NCBI GenBank assembly: GCA_026414765.1
Contig: JAOAIJ010000009.1
Span: 1 to 64,000 of the forward strand
DNA: 64,000 bases
Direction: 5' to 3'
Source of the DNA: Clostridia bacterium
Lineage (GTDB): Bacteria > Bacillota > Clostridia > Acetivibrionales > DSM-27016
Under the pieces are notes generated by a model. That model saw only the letters and a list, made by a program, of their open reading frames with translations, ran no database searches and was not told the origin of the DNA. Below are positions 35,852 to 45,357 of this stretch, piece after piece (the first letter of the stretch is position 1; every line of letters begins with the position of its first letter). The translations under genes and the position numbers were made by a program.

Positions 35852-36030
35852 TGAATCCGGAAAATGTAAATTGTATAAAATGCCAATATTTCTATGTGAC
35901 CTGGGATAAGCACTTTCCTAAAGGCTGTAAGCTTTTCGGCTTCAAGTCAAGGAACATGCCCTCTGTCACAGTAATGGAATCGACCGGCAGCAAGTGCTCT
36001 AACTTCATCCTAAAAAACAAAACTATATAG
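35851..36030 (+). CDS. Small four-cysteine protein
   Basis: 59 residues, from an ATG overlapping the previous stop by one base. CIKC near the N-terminus, GCK in the middle and KCS near the end give four cysteines that could bind one zinc. WDKHFPKGCKLFGFKS is the most distinctive part. Translational coupling to the Gam-like gene suggests a shared role. Similar small cysteine proteins occur in clostridia; no activity is known to me. Confidence 0.7.
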   Translation: MNPENVNCIKCQYFYVTWDKHFPKGCKLFGFKSRNMPSVTVMESTGSKCSNFILKNKTI

Positions 36031-36098
36031 TACTTAGCATATTGTATATTTTCTTTCCCCCCAGGTAAATAATATAAAGAAAACCAGGAGGAAAGATT

Positions 36099-36371
36099 AT
36101 GGAATTGAATAATGTAGACAATTTTAAACATTGGGATAAGTGGAAAAAGACACTGGCCCGTGCTGTCAACATAAGTGAAAGCATTGGCTTATCAGACAAG
36201 ACTATAGAGAATTTTGCTTATAAGATAGGCAACATACTGTCCGCCAATGTCGATCCGGAAAACCGTGAGCACAGACTGCTTAAGGAATTATGGACATTGA
36301 GTGATGAAAGTGAAAGGCATGTATTGTCAAAACTCATCGTAAAGATGGTTCAAAACACTAATCTTCACTAA
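36099..36371 (+). CDS. DUF3243 family protein
   Basis: 90 residues matching the DUF3243 (Bacillus YmfJ-like) family: HWDKWKKTLARAVN, SDKTIENFAYKIGN and a helical C-terminus with DESERHVLSKLIVKM. All helical, cytoplasmic, function unknown. The RBS AGGAGG is strong. It follows the four-cysteine gene by 68 bp. Confidence 0.8.
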   Translation: MELNNVDNFKHWDKWKKTLARAVNISESIGLSDKTIENFAYKIGNILSANVDPENREHRLLKELWTLSDESERHVLSKLIVKMVQNTNLH

Positions 36372-36436
36372 AAACCGGCAGTATATTCTGCAATTTATGA
36401 TAAAATAAAACAAAAACCATTAAATTTGGAGAAAAC

Positions 36437-36576
36437 ATGGATAAAAAGATCCCTATCTCATGGTCCAGTATGATGAAATCAAGGATTATACTAAAAATCT
36501 CTCCCATTCACTGGACGAACTTGAGAAAATGACTTTTCCCCTAAAACATAAAAATAGATTGAGGCAGGCACGATGA
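36437..36576 (+). pseudogene. Frameshifted small ORF upstream of sfsA
   Basis: An ATG at 36437 with TTGGAG 5 nt upstream opens MDKKIPIS... and then runs to an early stop. A second frame entered at 36451-36460 reads MVQYDEIKDYTKNLSHSLDEL and on to RLRQAR, ending in TGA at 36574-36576. That stop overlaps the sfsA start as ATGA. One extra base in the A-run or G after 36449 would give a continuous 46-residue protein beginning MDKKDPYLMVQYDEIKD. It could be a real frameshift mutation, a sequencing error or a programmed shift. Confidence 0.5.
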
Positions 36577-37259
36577 AATACAAGTCAATAAAAAAGGCAA
36601 TATTCATAAAACGTCCAAACAGATTCATTGCACAAGTATTTTCAGATGGAAGGGAAGAAGTTGTCCATGTAAAGAATACCGGTCGCTGTAAAGAGATTTT
36701 AAAAGAAGGGGCTCAGATCATTTTAGAGGTCTCCTCCAATCCCTTAAGAAAAACCCGCTGTTCTCTTATTAGCTGCTATAAAAACCAAAACCTTATAAAC
36801 ATAGATTCACAGGTGCCTAATACAGTAGTATACGAGAGTATCCTTCAAAAAAACATCAAAGAATTCCAAAATGTAGCAAAACTTAAGCGTGAAGTTGTAT
36901 ATAAAAATTCCAGATTTGATTTATACTTTACTACTGATACTACAGAAGGTTTTATTGAGGTAAAGGGCGTTACTCTGGAATGTGACGGTATTGCAAGTTT
37001 CCCTGATGCCCCCACTGAAAGAGGCACTAAGCATATTTATGAAATGATGAAAGCAGTGGAAGAAGGCTATGAAGGCTATATCTTTTTTCTGATCCAGATG
37101 AAAAATGTCAACCTGTTTACTCCTAATAAAAAAATGGACCCCGCCTTTGCACAGGCATTGGAAACAGCAGTAAAAAGAGGGGTCAGAGTACTCGCATACG
37201 ATGCTGTTGTTACTGAAGACGAAATAACCATTGGAAACCCCATACCGATAGACTTATAA
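36573..37259 (+). CDS. sfsA: SfsA family DNA/RNA nuclease-like protein
   Basis: 228 residues, full length. The N-terminal OB-like part (KRPNRFIAQVFSDG, HVKNTGRC) precedes a PD-(D/E)xK-like core (SRFDLYFTT, FIEVKGVTL). Known in E. coli as sugar fermentation stimulation protein A; nuclease activity is predicted from the fold. The start overlaps the stop of the frameshifted small ORF by 4 bp (ATGA). Confidence 0.93.
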   Translation: MKYKSIKKAIFIKRPNRFIAQVFSDGREEVVHVKNTGRCKEILKEGAQIILEVSSNPLRKTRCSLISCYKNQNLINIDSQVPNTVVYESILQKNIKEFQNVAKLKREVVYKNSRFDLYFTTDTTEGFIEVKGVTLECDGIASFPDAPTERGTKHIYEMMKAVEEGYEGYIFFLIQMKNVNLFTPNKKMDPAFAQALETAVKRGVRVLAYDAVVTEDEITIGNPIPIDL

Positions 37260-37296
37260 AAATCCTCCGGTTGATCTAAAACCGGAGGATTTTTTA
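37258..37296. terminator. Bidirectional terminator between sfsA and the lipoprotein gene
   Basis: AAAAATCCTCCGGTT and AACCGGAGGATTTTT form a 15-bp stem with a 7-nt loop. It ends the plus-strand sfsA transcript and the convergent gene at 37297. Confidence 0.88.
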
Positions 37297-38910
37297 TTAT
37301 TCCCACATTTCCATGTCATTGTAGTTACTATATATTATCAATGTGTTGGTTTTTTTATTCCATTTTGTCCCTGCTGCCAGATAATCAGTTAACATACTCA
37401 CAGGAACATAGTTCTTTTTGTTTATGGAAGTCATTGGTTCAGCAAGGCTATATTTCCTTCCGTTCACTTCAGCCTCATTACTGTTTGCCTTAAATACAAT
37501 CTTTGTATCATCCTTATGAACAGTTACAGTCTGATTTTTAGCATTTGTACTCACCTTTGCCCCAAGCGCTTCACTTACAGCCCTTACAGGAACAAGGATT
37601 GTATAGTCCTTTACTTTAGCATCCAGCCCTACCCCGAGCAGTTTACCGTCAATTTCGATATTTACAGGCTTGTTTTCATCATAACTATACGGCGCATACC
37701 CGTAGCATTCAATTATTGTTGGGTTTAGCACCTCATATAACTCAGTGTAACTAAAGGAATTCTTTTCATTCAGCTCAGGAAGGACTATTTTAACATCCTT
37801 GTTGATATTACTTATCTCAGTGCTGTAATCAATTCCAAAGGCTATTGTACCGGCAGCGCGGGCTGGCACAACACCCTCAGAAAGCTTTTCCAATGCTGTT
37901 ACTATTTCCTTCATATCTATCTTAAAATCCATAGAACCTGATTCACTGGCTACATAACCGTCATTGTTTATGCCATAACTTATTGTTATGCCTTTTTCAC
38001 CGACAATCTTAACATCCTTTATGGCATCAAACACTTTATTTACCATCTCAAGGTTTTCTGCAATGCTGTCCTCAAGCATCTTAATCATCATTTCTGCTTG
38101 TATGCTTGTCAAATTAACACTTGCTCCATTATCTTCAGAGTAAATTTTTACAGCAGAAATTATAAAGTCTTTAATAAACTCCATAGCCATCTTATTCTGC
38201 ATAAAATTATTTATGGTATATTTCAGAAGAGCTTTAAAAGAGCTGTCATCAAGCTTCATTTCGTAGAAGCTCAAATACTCCCCGTTAACTGACTTTCCTC
38301 CCTTGTATGTAATAAAGTTGAAACCCGGATCAAACTGTTTTGCATATTCTTTAATGAAATTTATAAGCTTTGTTGTAAAGCTGTTGTTGAACTCAAGCGC
38401 TTTCTTGTAGTCAACAGCAAATTTCTCACCACCTTCAGGCATATTGGCAAAATCAAACATAATATACTGTTTGCCCCTGAACTGATAGGGCAGCGCTAAT
38501 GTAGCAACAGACGGTATTCTGACAATTTCCTTTACAACAGCTTTTTCCCCTGTTATGTCACTATCTGCCCATACGCTGAATCCGGAGGATACCCCACCAA
38601 TATCAAAAATACCGTCCACCTGTGATTTTGATATAGTCCTGTCCGCATTCCTGCTAAGCTTCTGATTCAGATCGATTTTCATACCGTTAAGTATGGCCGC
38701 CAGAAACGATATATCCTGGCTTTCTCTTTTTGGAAAGCCCGATGCTTCAAACCTTAGTGTGATACTGGTTTTACTCTCCATGGAATTGATAGAAGCAGAT
38801 TTTGTCAAAGCACCTATCACCGTCAGTTCATCAGCGCTGCATCCGGCAAGGAATGTTACAAGAAAAGACACTATAACCAAAACAGCAACAAACTTATTTT
38901 TTTTCCGCAT
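37297..38910 (-). CDS. Lipoprotein with copper-amine-oxidase-N-type (stalk) domain
   Basis: About 537 residues. MRKKNKFVAVLVIVSFLVTF with lipobox LAGC is a lipoprotein signal. The long middle part has no recognised domain. The C-terminal 120 residues (LVPVRAVSEALGAKV, YVPVSMLTDYL) are the copper amine oxidase N-terminal-like domain common in clostridial surface proteins, where it acts as a cell-wall or stalk module without copper. The start at 38910 follows AAGGGGG; codons upstream in frame to 39024 have no signal function. Confidence 0.82.
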   Translation of the reverse strand: MRKKNKFVAVLVIVSFLVTFLAGCSADELTVIGALTKSASINSMESKTSITLRFEASGFPKRESQDISFLAAILNGMKIDLNQKLSRNADRTISKSQVDGIFDIGGVSSGFSVWADSDITGEKAVVKEIVRIPSVATLALPYQFRGKQYIMFDFANMPEGGEKFAVDYKKALEFNNSFTTKLINFIKEYAKQFDPGFNFITYKGGKSVNGEYLSFYEMKLDDSSFKALLKYTINNFMQNKMAMEFIKDFIISAVKIYSEDNGASVNLTSIQAEMMIKMLEDSIAENLEMVNKVFDAIKDVKIVGEKGITISYGINNDGYVASESGSMDFKIDMKEIVTALEKLSEGVVPARAAGTIAFGIDYSTEISNINKDVKIVLPELNEKNSFSYTELYEVLNPTIIECYGYAPYSYDENKPVNIEIDGKLLGVGLDAKVKDYTILVPVRAVSEALGAKVSTNAKNQTVTVHKDDTKIVFKANSNEAEVNGRKYSLAEPMTSINKKNYVPVSMLTDYLAAGTKWNKKTNTLIIYSNYNDMEMWE

Positions 38911-39010
38911 AAAATCCCCCTTATAATACACAAATTCTATATAAATAAAGAATTGTCTGGTAAAAATTATACTATCCTTCCAATATATAGTCAACATAAC
39001 CATATGCACA

Positions 39011-39601
39011 TTATTCAAGCTCATCCAACGTCAATGAAAAACTGGGAATAAAATTTTCCATATAATACTTTACTTCAGGAAGATTGATTTCATTAATTGA
39101 TTTCAGTATGGATTCACTTGCTTTCTTAAATTCCCTGTTTCCAGCCTTTACTTCCTCAATACATTTGATATATGCGGAAATTCTGTCGGCAGCCTTGACA
39201 ATTTTCCAGCATTCTGGATCGTTATCCTCATGAAACAGTATTGATGAATAGTCTTCAACAAGCTCCTCCGGAAGCATTGAAAGCATCTTGTTTTTTGAAA
39301 TATTCTCAATGTCCTTGTATGCTTTGCTTATTTCAGGGTTGAAGTATTTGATAGGGGTAGGCATGTCTCCTGTAATTATTTCATTGCAATCATGGAACAT
39401 ACCCAAAACTGCAATTCTCTCGGGATTTATACTCCCTTTGAAAAACCTGTTCCTGATAAGTGCCAGTGCATGAGCAATCACGGCAACCTGAAGGCTGTGC
39501 TCTTGGATATTCTCGGGTTGTGTGTTCCTCATAAGGCCCCAGCGCGCTATATATTTCATCCTTGATAGAAAGGCAAAAAAATGAAATTTAGGTCTAGACA
39601 T
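39011..39601 (-). CDS. HD-domain 5'-deoxynucleotidase (YfbR-like)
   Basis: 196 residues with HD motif GMFHDCNEIITGDMPTP and N-terminal His residues (RNTQPENIQEHS), matching YfbR, which dephosphorylates deoxynucleoside 5'-monophosphates. It is preceded by AGGAGGATAGT. It lies 15 bp downstream of the dGTPase-like gene on the same strand, so dNTP and dNMP turnover enzymes are co-transcribed. Confidence 0.9.
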   Translation of the reverse strand: MSRPKFHFFAFLSRMKYIARWGLMRNTQPENIQEHSLQVAVIAHALALIRNRFFKGSINPERIAVLGMFHDCNEIITGDMPTPIKYFNPEISKAYKDIENISKNKMLSMLPEELVEDYSSILFHEDNDPECWKIVKAADRISAYIKCIEEVKAGNREFKKASESILKSINEINLPEVKYYMENFIPSFSLTLDELE

Positions 39602-39616
39602 ACTATCCTCCTGCGT

Positions 39617-40771
39617 TTACATCCAATATATTTCCTCGAAGCAGCTTAAAGCAAACCCGTCAGTCATACCTGCCATAAAATCTATGACCTTCTGTTCATC
39701 TGCATCTTCAGCATCGTAGCCCGTATCCTGAATAAAGCTGTAAAACTTCCTATATACCCTTTGCTCACTATTTTTCAACCTATCAATATCATCAAGACTT
39801 TCCAGAAGATTGAAGAACAGTCCCTCCATTACATTTTCTGCTGTCTTTTCATATCTCATGATCTTATCCGCTCTGTATATGAGTCTTACATTTTCTTTTA
39901 TCAGCTTCTCCAAGGCTTCTCCTTTGGCTTTGCTGAGCTGTATGTATCCCGTATCGTAGCTGTTTTCGATCAAATCACATACAAGAGTATTTATTATCTC
40001 ACCGTTTGTATAGCCCAATTCGTCACAGACATCCTTTGCAATATCATTCATATTCATAAGCCTGACTCTTACTGCATCCTCAATATCCCTTCCCACATAA
40101 GCAATCTTGTCGACTAGTCTGACAACGCATGCCTCAAGGGTATAAGGCCGCTGAGATCGTGACTTCATATCCTTAAGGCTGGAAAAATCCTTGCTCCTGT
40201 CGGATTCCAAACGGTATTCATTATAATTCTCGCCACAGTGGCATGCTATACCGTCCCGCACTTCAAAAGTCAGGTTTAGGCCGCATTTTTCATTTATTTT
40301 TTCTTTGGAAACACGTGTTGCAAGTCTGTCTACTACTCGCAAACTATGAAGTTCATGTTGGAAGCTCAACTTGGCATTAATGCTTTTAAGGCATCTGTCA
40401 AGAACCTTTTCTCCGCTATGACCAAAGGGAGCATGGCCTAAATCATGTCCCAACGCTATAGCATAGGTAAGGTCCTGATTAAGATTCAGTGTTCTTGCTA
40501 TAGTAGCAGCTATAGAACCTACGTGTAATACATGCTCCATCCTCGTACATATATGGTCGTTTTTTGCATTGAAAAAAACCTGGGTTTTGTGCCTTAACCG
40601 CCTAAACTCCATGGAATAAAGAATTCTGTTTGCGTCTCTTTCGAAATCAGTTCTCACAGGGCATTTTTCTTCAAAAATAAGCCTGCCCTTTGATTCAACG
40701 TTTTTTGCTGCATATTTTGAAAGGCTTTCTTCCTGTTTTTCTCTAATTTCTCTCCAGATTACAGGTGACAT
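39617..40771 (-). CDS. dgt: Deoxyguanosinetriphosphate triphosphohydrolase-like protein
   Basis: 384 residues of the HD dNTPase family, cleaving dGTP (or other dNTPs) to deoxynucleoside and triphosphate. The N-terminal FRRLRHKTQVF, RMEHVLHV, ALGHDLGHAPFGH (HD metal site) and YVGRDIEDAV motifs are all present. The start has AAGGGGTATATA. It pairs in an operon with the 5'-deoxynucleotidase downstream. Confidence 0.92.
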   Translation of the reverse strand: MSPVIWREIREKQEESLSKYAAKNVESKGRLIFEEKCPVRTDFERDANRILYSMEFRRLRHKTQVFFNAKNDHICTRMEHVLHVGSIAATIARTLNLNQDLTYAIALGHDLGHAPFGHSGEKVLDRCLKSINAKLSFQHELHSLRVVDRLATRVSKEKINEKCGLNLTFEVRDGIACHCGENYNEYRLESDRSKDFSSLKDMKSRSQRPYTLEACVVRLVDKIAYVGRDIEDAVRVRLMNMNDIAKDVCDELGYTNGEIINTLVCDLIENSYDTGYIQLSKAKGEALEKLIKENVRLIYRADKIMRYEKTAENVMEGLFFNLLESLDDIDRLKNSEQRVYRKFYSFIQDTGYDAEDADEQKVIDFMAGMTDGFALSCFEEIYWM

Positions 40772-40888
40772 TATATACCCCTTCTCCTCTTTGATATTAG
40801 TTTTACTCTATCATAAAATCCGCAAAAATCTGGATTTTATCAAGCTGGCACTATGAACCATCATACAATAATATACTGTGATTGATAA

Positions 40889-42130
40889 CTATTTTACAAT
40901 CTTGACTTTTTCGCCATCATGCAGAAATATCTGCCCTTCAGTAATAACTCTATCGCCCGATTTCAGCCCATTTATGACTTCTATAGTCTTCCCGTCTGAA
41001 ATCCCAGTCTCTACAGGTGCCCTTTTTACGTTCTCTCCAACCACCGTATACGCATATTGTACTCCACTCTCTACAACTATACATTCTTCCGGAACAGTCA
41101 AAATGCTATCCTTCTTTTCCACCGGAAGCGATACTTTTGCAAACATTCCTGGCTTAAGCTCCAGGTTTTTGTTATCTATTCTGATCTTTACCGTATACAA
41201 CTGGGTCTTTGAATCTGCTGCTGGGCTTATACTATCAATATTGCCTTCAAATTCTTTGCCTTCTACCGCATTTACCTTTAATCCTACCTTTTCACCTTTG
41301 CTCAGCCTGCCAAGCATCTTATCCGTAATACTTATTTCCAGTATGAGAACATCCGTATTTATTACTGTGTATACAGGCGATCCTGCCGCAACCATTTCAC
41401 CTACATCTATATTTCTGACAGAAACAACCCCGGAAACAGGTGAAGCTATTCTTGTATTGTCCAGTTGTATAGCAGAAAGCTGTACGGCAGCTTCGGCCTG
41501 GCCTACTTGTGCAAATGCTGCATTCGCACTCTGTTTTGCAGCTTTACCTTTTATCAGTTCCAGGTTTTTTTGGGCTGTATCCAGCTGAATGGTTGCGTTA
41601 TCGAGCCTGGATTTTACATTATCAAACTCCTGCTTTGAAGTTTGTCCTTCTTTATACAGGTCTTCTGTCTTATCATACATATCCATTGCATCGTTGTATT
41701 GTACCTGTGCCTGCTTAACCGATGCCTCAGCTTGAAGCACCTGCTGTTCGATTGAAGATTCTGCCGTTCTGGTATAGTTGGCACGTGCAGCTTCCAGGGA
41801 AGCTTGTGCCTGGCGCTTCTGAGCTTCGGCATCCTTGCTTTCAAGAGTGAATAATATATCACCCTTTTTAACTTCGGAACCTATATCTGCATTTACACCT
41901 TCGACTTTTCCGGGTGCTTTCGAGGATATTACAACCTCTTCTACAGGTTTTAGTTTTCCGCTATACTCAACGTATATATTTATTGAGGAATACCCGGCTG
42001 CTACTGCTTTTACATTCCTCACCCTCTTATCCTTTACGGTATTGTCATTACCACAACCGCTAAATCCCGCTGCTATGAGCAATAGTATCACTATTACCGT
42101 AACGGGTTTCAAATTCTTGAAATATTTCAT
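40889..42130 (-). CDS. RND efflux periplasmic-adaptor (membrane fusion) lipoprotein
   Basis: 413 residues. The N-terminus has a hydrophobic segment and FSGC lipobox. Barrel-sandwich halves (GKVEGVNADIGSEVKKGDIL, RIASPVSGVVSVRNIDVGE) flank a long coiled-coil hairpin, followed by beta-barrel and C-terminal domains. It links an RND pump to the cell envelope in a Gram-positive context. It overlaps the pump gene by 4 bp (ATGA) but lies after it, the reverse of the usual adaptor-pump order. Confidence 0.9.
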   Translation of the reverse strand: MKYFKNLKPVTVIVILLLIAAGFSGCGNDNTVKDKRVRNVKAVAAGYSSINIYVEYSGKLKPVEEVVISSKAPGKVEGVNADIGSEVKKGDILFTLESKDAEAQKRQAQASLEAARANYTRTAESSIEQQVLQAEASVKQAQVQYNDAMDMYDKTEDLYKEGQTSKQEFDNVKSRLDNATIQLDTAQKNLELIKGKAAKQSANAAFAQVGQAEAAVQLSAIQLDNTRIASPVSGVVSVRNIDVGEMVAAGSPVYTVINTDVLILEISITDKMLGRLSKGEKVGLKVNAVEGKEFEGNIDSISPAADSKTQLYTVKIRIDNKNLELKPGMFAKVSLPVEKKDSILTVPEECIVVESGVQYAYTVVGENVKRAPVETGISDGKTIEVINGLKSGDRVITEGQIFLHDGEKVKIVK

Positions 42131-45100
42131 GCCTCAACACCCCCATCTGCTATTAAACGCCTACTTTTTCTTTTTGGGAACATTTTTCTCAGGTCATCTA
42201 TCATAGTATAAACAACGGGCAGCAATACAGGTGTTAAAAGAGTTGATGTCAACATACCCCCTATCAGCACTATAGCCATACCCGATTTGATCTCACTCCC
42301 CTCACTTAAGGCAAGCGCAGAAGGAAGCATTCCCACCACCATAGTGACAGAAGTCATAATTATTGGTCTCAATCTGGTCGTCCCGGACTCTATAAGCGCT
42401 TCCCGTAGCGGCAGCCCTCTTTTCTTCATAAGTGTATTTGTATAATCGATGAGAAGTGTACCATTCTTTGAAGCCAAGCCATCCAGCATAATAAAACCTA
42501 TCATAGTAACCAAATTCAGAGATTTACCGGTAATAACCAACGCAACAAGTGCACCGATCACTCCACATGGTAGTGACAGCATTCTTATAAACGGCGTCAG
42601 ATAGGATTCGTATAAGACAACAAGAATCATATATACAAGAATAACGGATGCAATAAGCACCTTTATTAGCGAACTGAAAGTAGTATTCATATTTTCTTGA
42701 TCGCCTCCAAAATAAACACGACAGTTTTGGGGAATCTCCAGATCCTTTAGTCCGGCTTTTATGTCTTTGTTTATTTCTCCTAAAGACCTGCCCTCAATGT
42801 TTGCAGATACCGTCACAAGGCTCTGTCTATCTTGTCTTAGCAATTCCTGTGGGGTATCAGTTTCAGAAATACGCGCCACTTGCTCCAGATAAACCTGTTG
42901 CCCCGAAGATGAAATAATCTTGATATTTCCCAGGTCATACTTGGTTTTCACCTGACCCTCAGCAAATTTTACAACTATATCATACTCATTTCCGTTTTTA
43001 CGGTATACACCTGCCTGAGTTCCCTGTATGGCAGTATGAAGCGTATTTGCAATTTCAGGCACCAAAACACCGTACTCCAAAGCAGCCAGCCGGTCGATCG
43101 TAATACCGAGTTCCCTTTGACTTGCTCTTATTGTACTGTCTACATCAGTTACTCCATCTACGATTCTGATAAGTTCCTCCACATCTTTTGACAGCTTCTT
43201 GACTACTTCAAAATTAGGTCCGGTAACATTTATCGCCAAAGGCTTTGTACCATCAATGGAAGTTCTTCCTGCAAGGCTTGTTTCAGTGACAGAAAAATCA
43301 ATACCCTCCAGGGCTTTACCCCACTCCCGCAGCTCGCCGGCCAGTTCACTCTGACTTTTATCCCTTTTGTTTTTTTCTATCAGATTAACAGTGATTTGGG
43401 CCGCTGATGGATTTCTGTCGGCTCCTACAGTTGCAAAGTAATTCTTTATCTCTTTAATGCCTTTCAGGTGTCTTTCTATCTCTTTTACCTTCATATCAGT
43501 TGCTGTAAGTCTTGACCCGGGAGTCACTTTGACATCTATGGTCAACTTACTCTGGTCTGCGTTTGGAATAAATTCGGTGCTTATAAATCCCAACGGGATA
43601 AAAGATATACTCAATATGATTCCTGCTGTAATAACCCCTACTACCTTCCAGCGGTTGTTTAAAGACCAGATAAGAATTTTTCTGTAAGCCAGTACTCCAC
43701 CTTCAAAAAGCTTGATAAACAGGCCCGGCTTTCTGTCAGAGATTTTTTTGTTTTCATTTCCGGTGCTTTCCTCTTTTTTAAGCAGGCGCGATGACAGCAT
43801 CGGAGTGATGGTGAATGAAACCAGAAGCGAAATTGATGTTGCAAATACTACCGTCAAGCCAAACTCCTTAAAGAATTGACCTATCATATCCGACATAAAT
43901 GCGACAGGTCCAAATACAACTATATCGCATAAGGTTATTGCTACAGCTGCCATCCCTATTTCCTTCCGGCCGTCTATGGCAGCCCTTACCGGATTCTTAC
44001 CCATTTTAAGATGCCTTTGTATGTTTTCCAATACCACTATCGAATCATCAACCAGAATTCCTATACACATAGAAAGTCCTAACAATGACATAAGGTTTAG
44101 TGTGAAATCAAATACATACATCATAAAGAATGTAGAAATAAGCGATGTCGGTATTGAAACCAGAATTATCAGTGATGACCTCCATTTTCTAAGAAAGAGG
44201 AACATAACGAGGGTAGTGGTAATAATTCCTTCTATGAGATTGTTTTTTACTTCTCTAAGGGTAAGATTAATGAAGGTTGATGCATCATCAGCTATGGTTA
44301 TTGCTACGCCTTCCGGTATTGTGCTCATTACAGCTTCCAGTTCATTTCTAACATTTTTCGCTGTTTCTACTATATTGGCGTCGCTCTGCTTTTGAATAAA
44401 TACACCTATAGAGCTATCTCCATTTAGTCTCAACATCTTTTCGGCTTCGGGATACTTCAGATTTACACCAGCTATCTCAGCAAGCCTTATTGTACCGCCA
44501 GCTACAGGTATCCGCAGGTTCCTTATTTCGACTATATCACTGTACTCACCCCGTACTCTGAGTGTCTGAATCCTGTTTTCCTGTTCTATTTCCCCGGCAG
44601 GAATACTGATGTTTTCTGCCTTTAGCTTACTAACAATAGTATTTATGCTTATTCCGTAGTTTTCCAGCTCAGTCTTATCAACCCCAACCTCAAGTTCCTT
44701 TTGTGAAGCCCCTTCAAGAGTTACACTGCCGACACCCTCCAGCCTCTCCATTGCCTGCTTGATCTTATCTGCCTGGTTGTACAACTCTTCAAAAGGTACC
44801 TTTCCTGAAACTGAAAGCATCATTACAGGCTGTGCGTTTTTGTCTATTTTTTTTAGTATTGGTTTTGATGCATCCTCGGGAAGCTTTCCTGATATATCGG
44901 ACAAAGCTTGTTGTACATCCAGGAATGCATCATTTATATCAGTCTCCATAGAAAACATTAACAGCGTGTATCCAAAACCCACTCCTGAGCCTGAACGGAC
45001 GGTATCTATTCCACTTATTGCGGAAACTTCATTTTCTATAGGCTTTACTATATCCTCTTCAATTTCCTCTACACCTGCACCCGGGTAATTTGTAAAGATA

Positions 45101-45237
45101 GTTATAACAGGGAGATCAACGGATGGAAACAAATCCGCTCCCAGATTCATGTAGCCTATAACTCCCAGACTGATTATCAGAACTACAGCCATCATAACCG
45201 CTGCAGGCCTTCTCACTGACAATTCCGTAATGCTCAC
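42127..45237 (-). CDS. RND family efflux permease (AcrB/MMPL-like HAE1 type)
   Basis: About 1036 residues with the duplicated RND plan: TM1, a large extracellular loop, TM2-7, a second large loop and TM8-12. The proton-relay helix (SMCIGILVDDSIVVLENI) and GRAEG-like and IDYTN elements are present. Substrates could be drugs, lipids or metals. The start is uncertain: GTG at 45237, giving SITELSVRRPA, is preferred over GTG at 45252 because AGGTGGG lies between them. It is the first gene of a two-gene operon with the adaptor. Confidence 0.9.
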   Translation of the reverse strand: MSITELSVRRPAAVMMAVVLIISLGVIGYMNLGADLFPSVDLPVITIFTNYPGAGVEEIEEDIVKPIENEVSAISGIDTVRSGSGVGFGYTLLMFSMETDINDAFLDVQQALSDISGKLPEDASKPILKKIDKNAQPVMMLSVSGKVPFEELYNQADKIKQAMERLEGVGSVTLEGASQKELEVGVDKTELENYGISINTIVSKLKAENISIPAGEIEQENRIQTLRVRGEYSDIVEIRNLRIPVAGGTIRLAEIAGVNLKYPEAEKMLRLNGDSSIGVFIQKQSDANIVETAKNVRNELEAVMSTIPEGVAITIADDASTFINLTLREVKNNLIEGIITTTLVMFLFLRKWRSSLIILVSIPTSLISTFFMMYVFDFTLNLMSLLGLSMCIGILVDDSIVVLENIQRHLKMGKNPVRAAIDGRKEIGMAAVAITLCDIVVFGPVAFMSDMIGQFFKEFGLTVVFATSISLLVSFTITPMLSSRLLKKEESTGNENKKISDRKPGLFIKLFEGGVLAYRKILIWSLNNRWKVVGVITAGIILSISFIPLGFISTEFIPNADQSKLTIDVKVTPGSRLTATDMKVKEIERHLKGIKEIKNYFATVGADRNPSAAQITVNLIEKNKRDKSQSELAGELREWGKALEGIDFSVTETSLAGRTSIDGTKPLAINVTGPNFEVVKKLSKDVEELIRIVDGVTDVDSTIRASQRELGITIDRLAALEYGVLVPEIANTLHTAIQGTQAGVYRKNGNEYDIVVKFAEGQVKTKYDLGNIKIISSSGQQVYLEQVARISETDTPQELLRQDRQSLVTVSANIEGRSLGEINKDIKAGLKDLEIPQNCRVYFGGDQENMNTTFSSLIKVLIASVILVYMILVVLYESYLTPFIRMLSLPCGVIGALVALVITGKSLNLVTMIGFIMLDGLASKNGTLLIDYTNTLMKKRGLPLREALIESGTTRLRPIIMTSVTMVVGMLPSALALSEGSEIKSGMAIVLIGGMLTSTLLTPVLLPVVYTMIDDLRKMFPKRKSRRLIADGGVEA

Positions 45238-45300
45238 CAGTAAAGCACCCACCTTTTATATAGAAATGTTTATTTTTATTATACTATTGCCGAAAATATG

Positions 45301-45343
45301 AAAACCTGCCTGCATAATTATCTGATTGCAGACAGGCATAACT
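45301..45343 (-). terminator. Terminator after serS
   Basis: On the minus strand CCTGTCTGCA and TGCAGGCAGG pair with one G-U around a 12-nt loop, followed by a short T-run. It lies 15 bp past the serS stop. Confidence 0.7.
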
Positions 45344-45357
45344 TAATTTTACATCAT

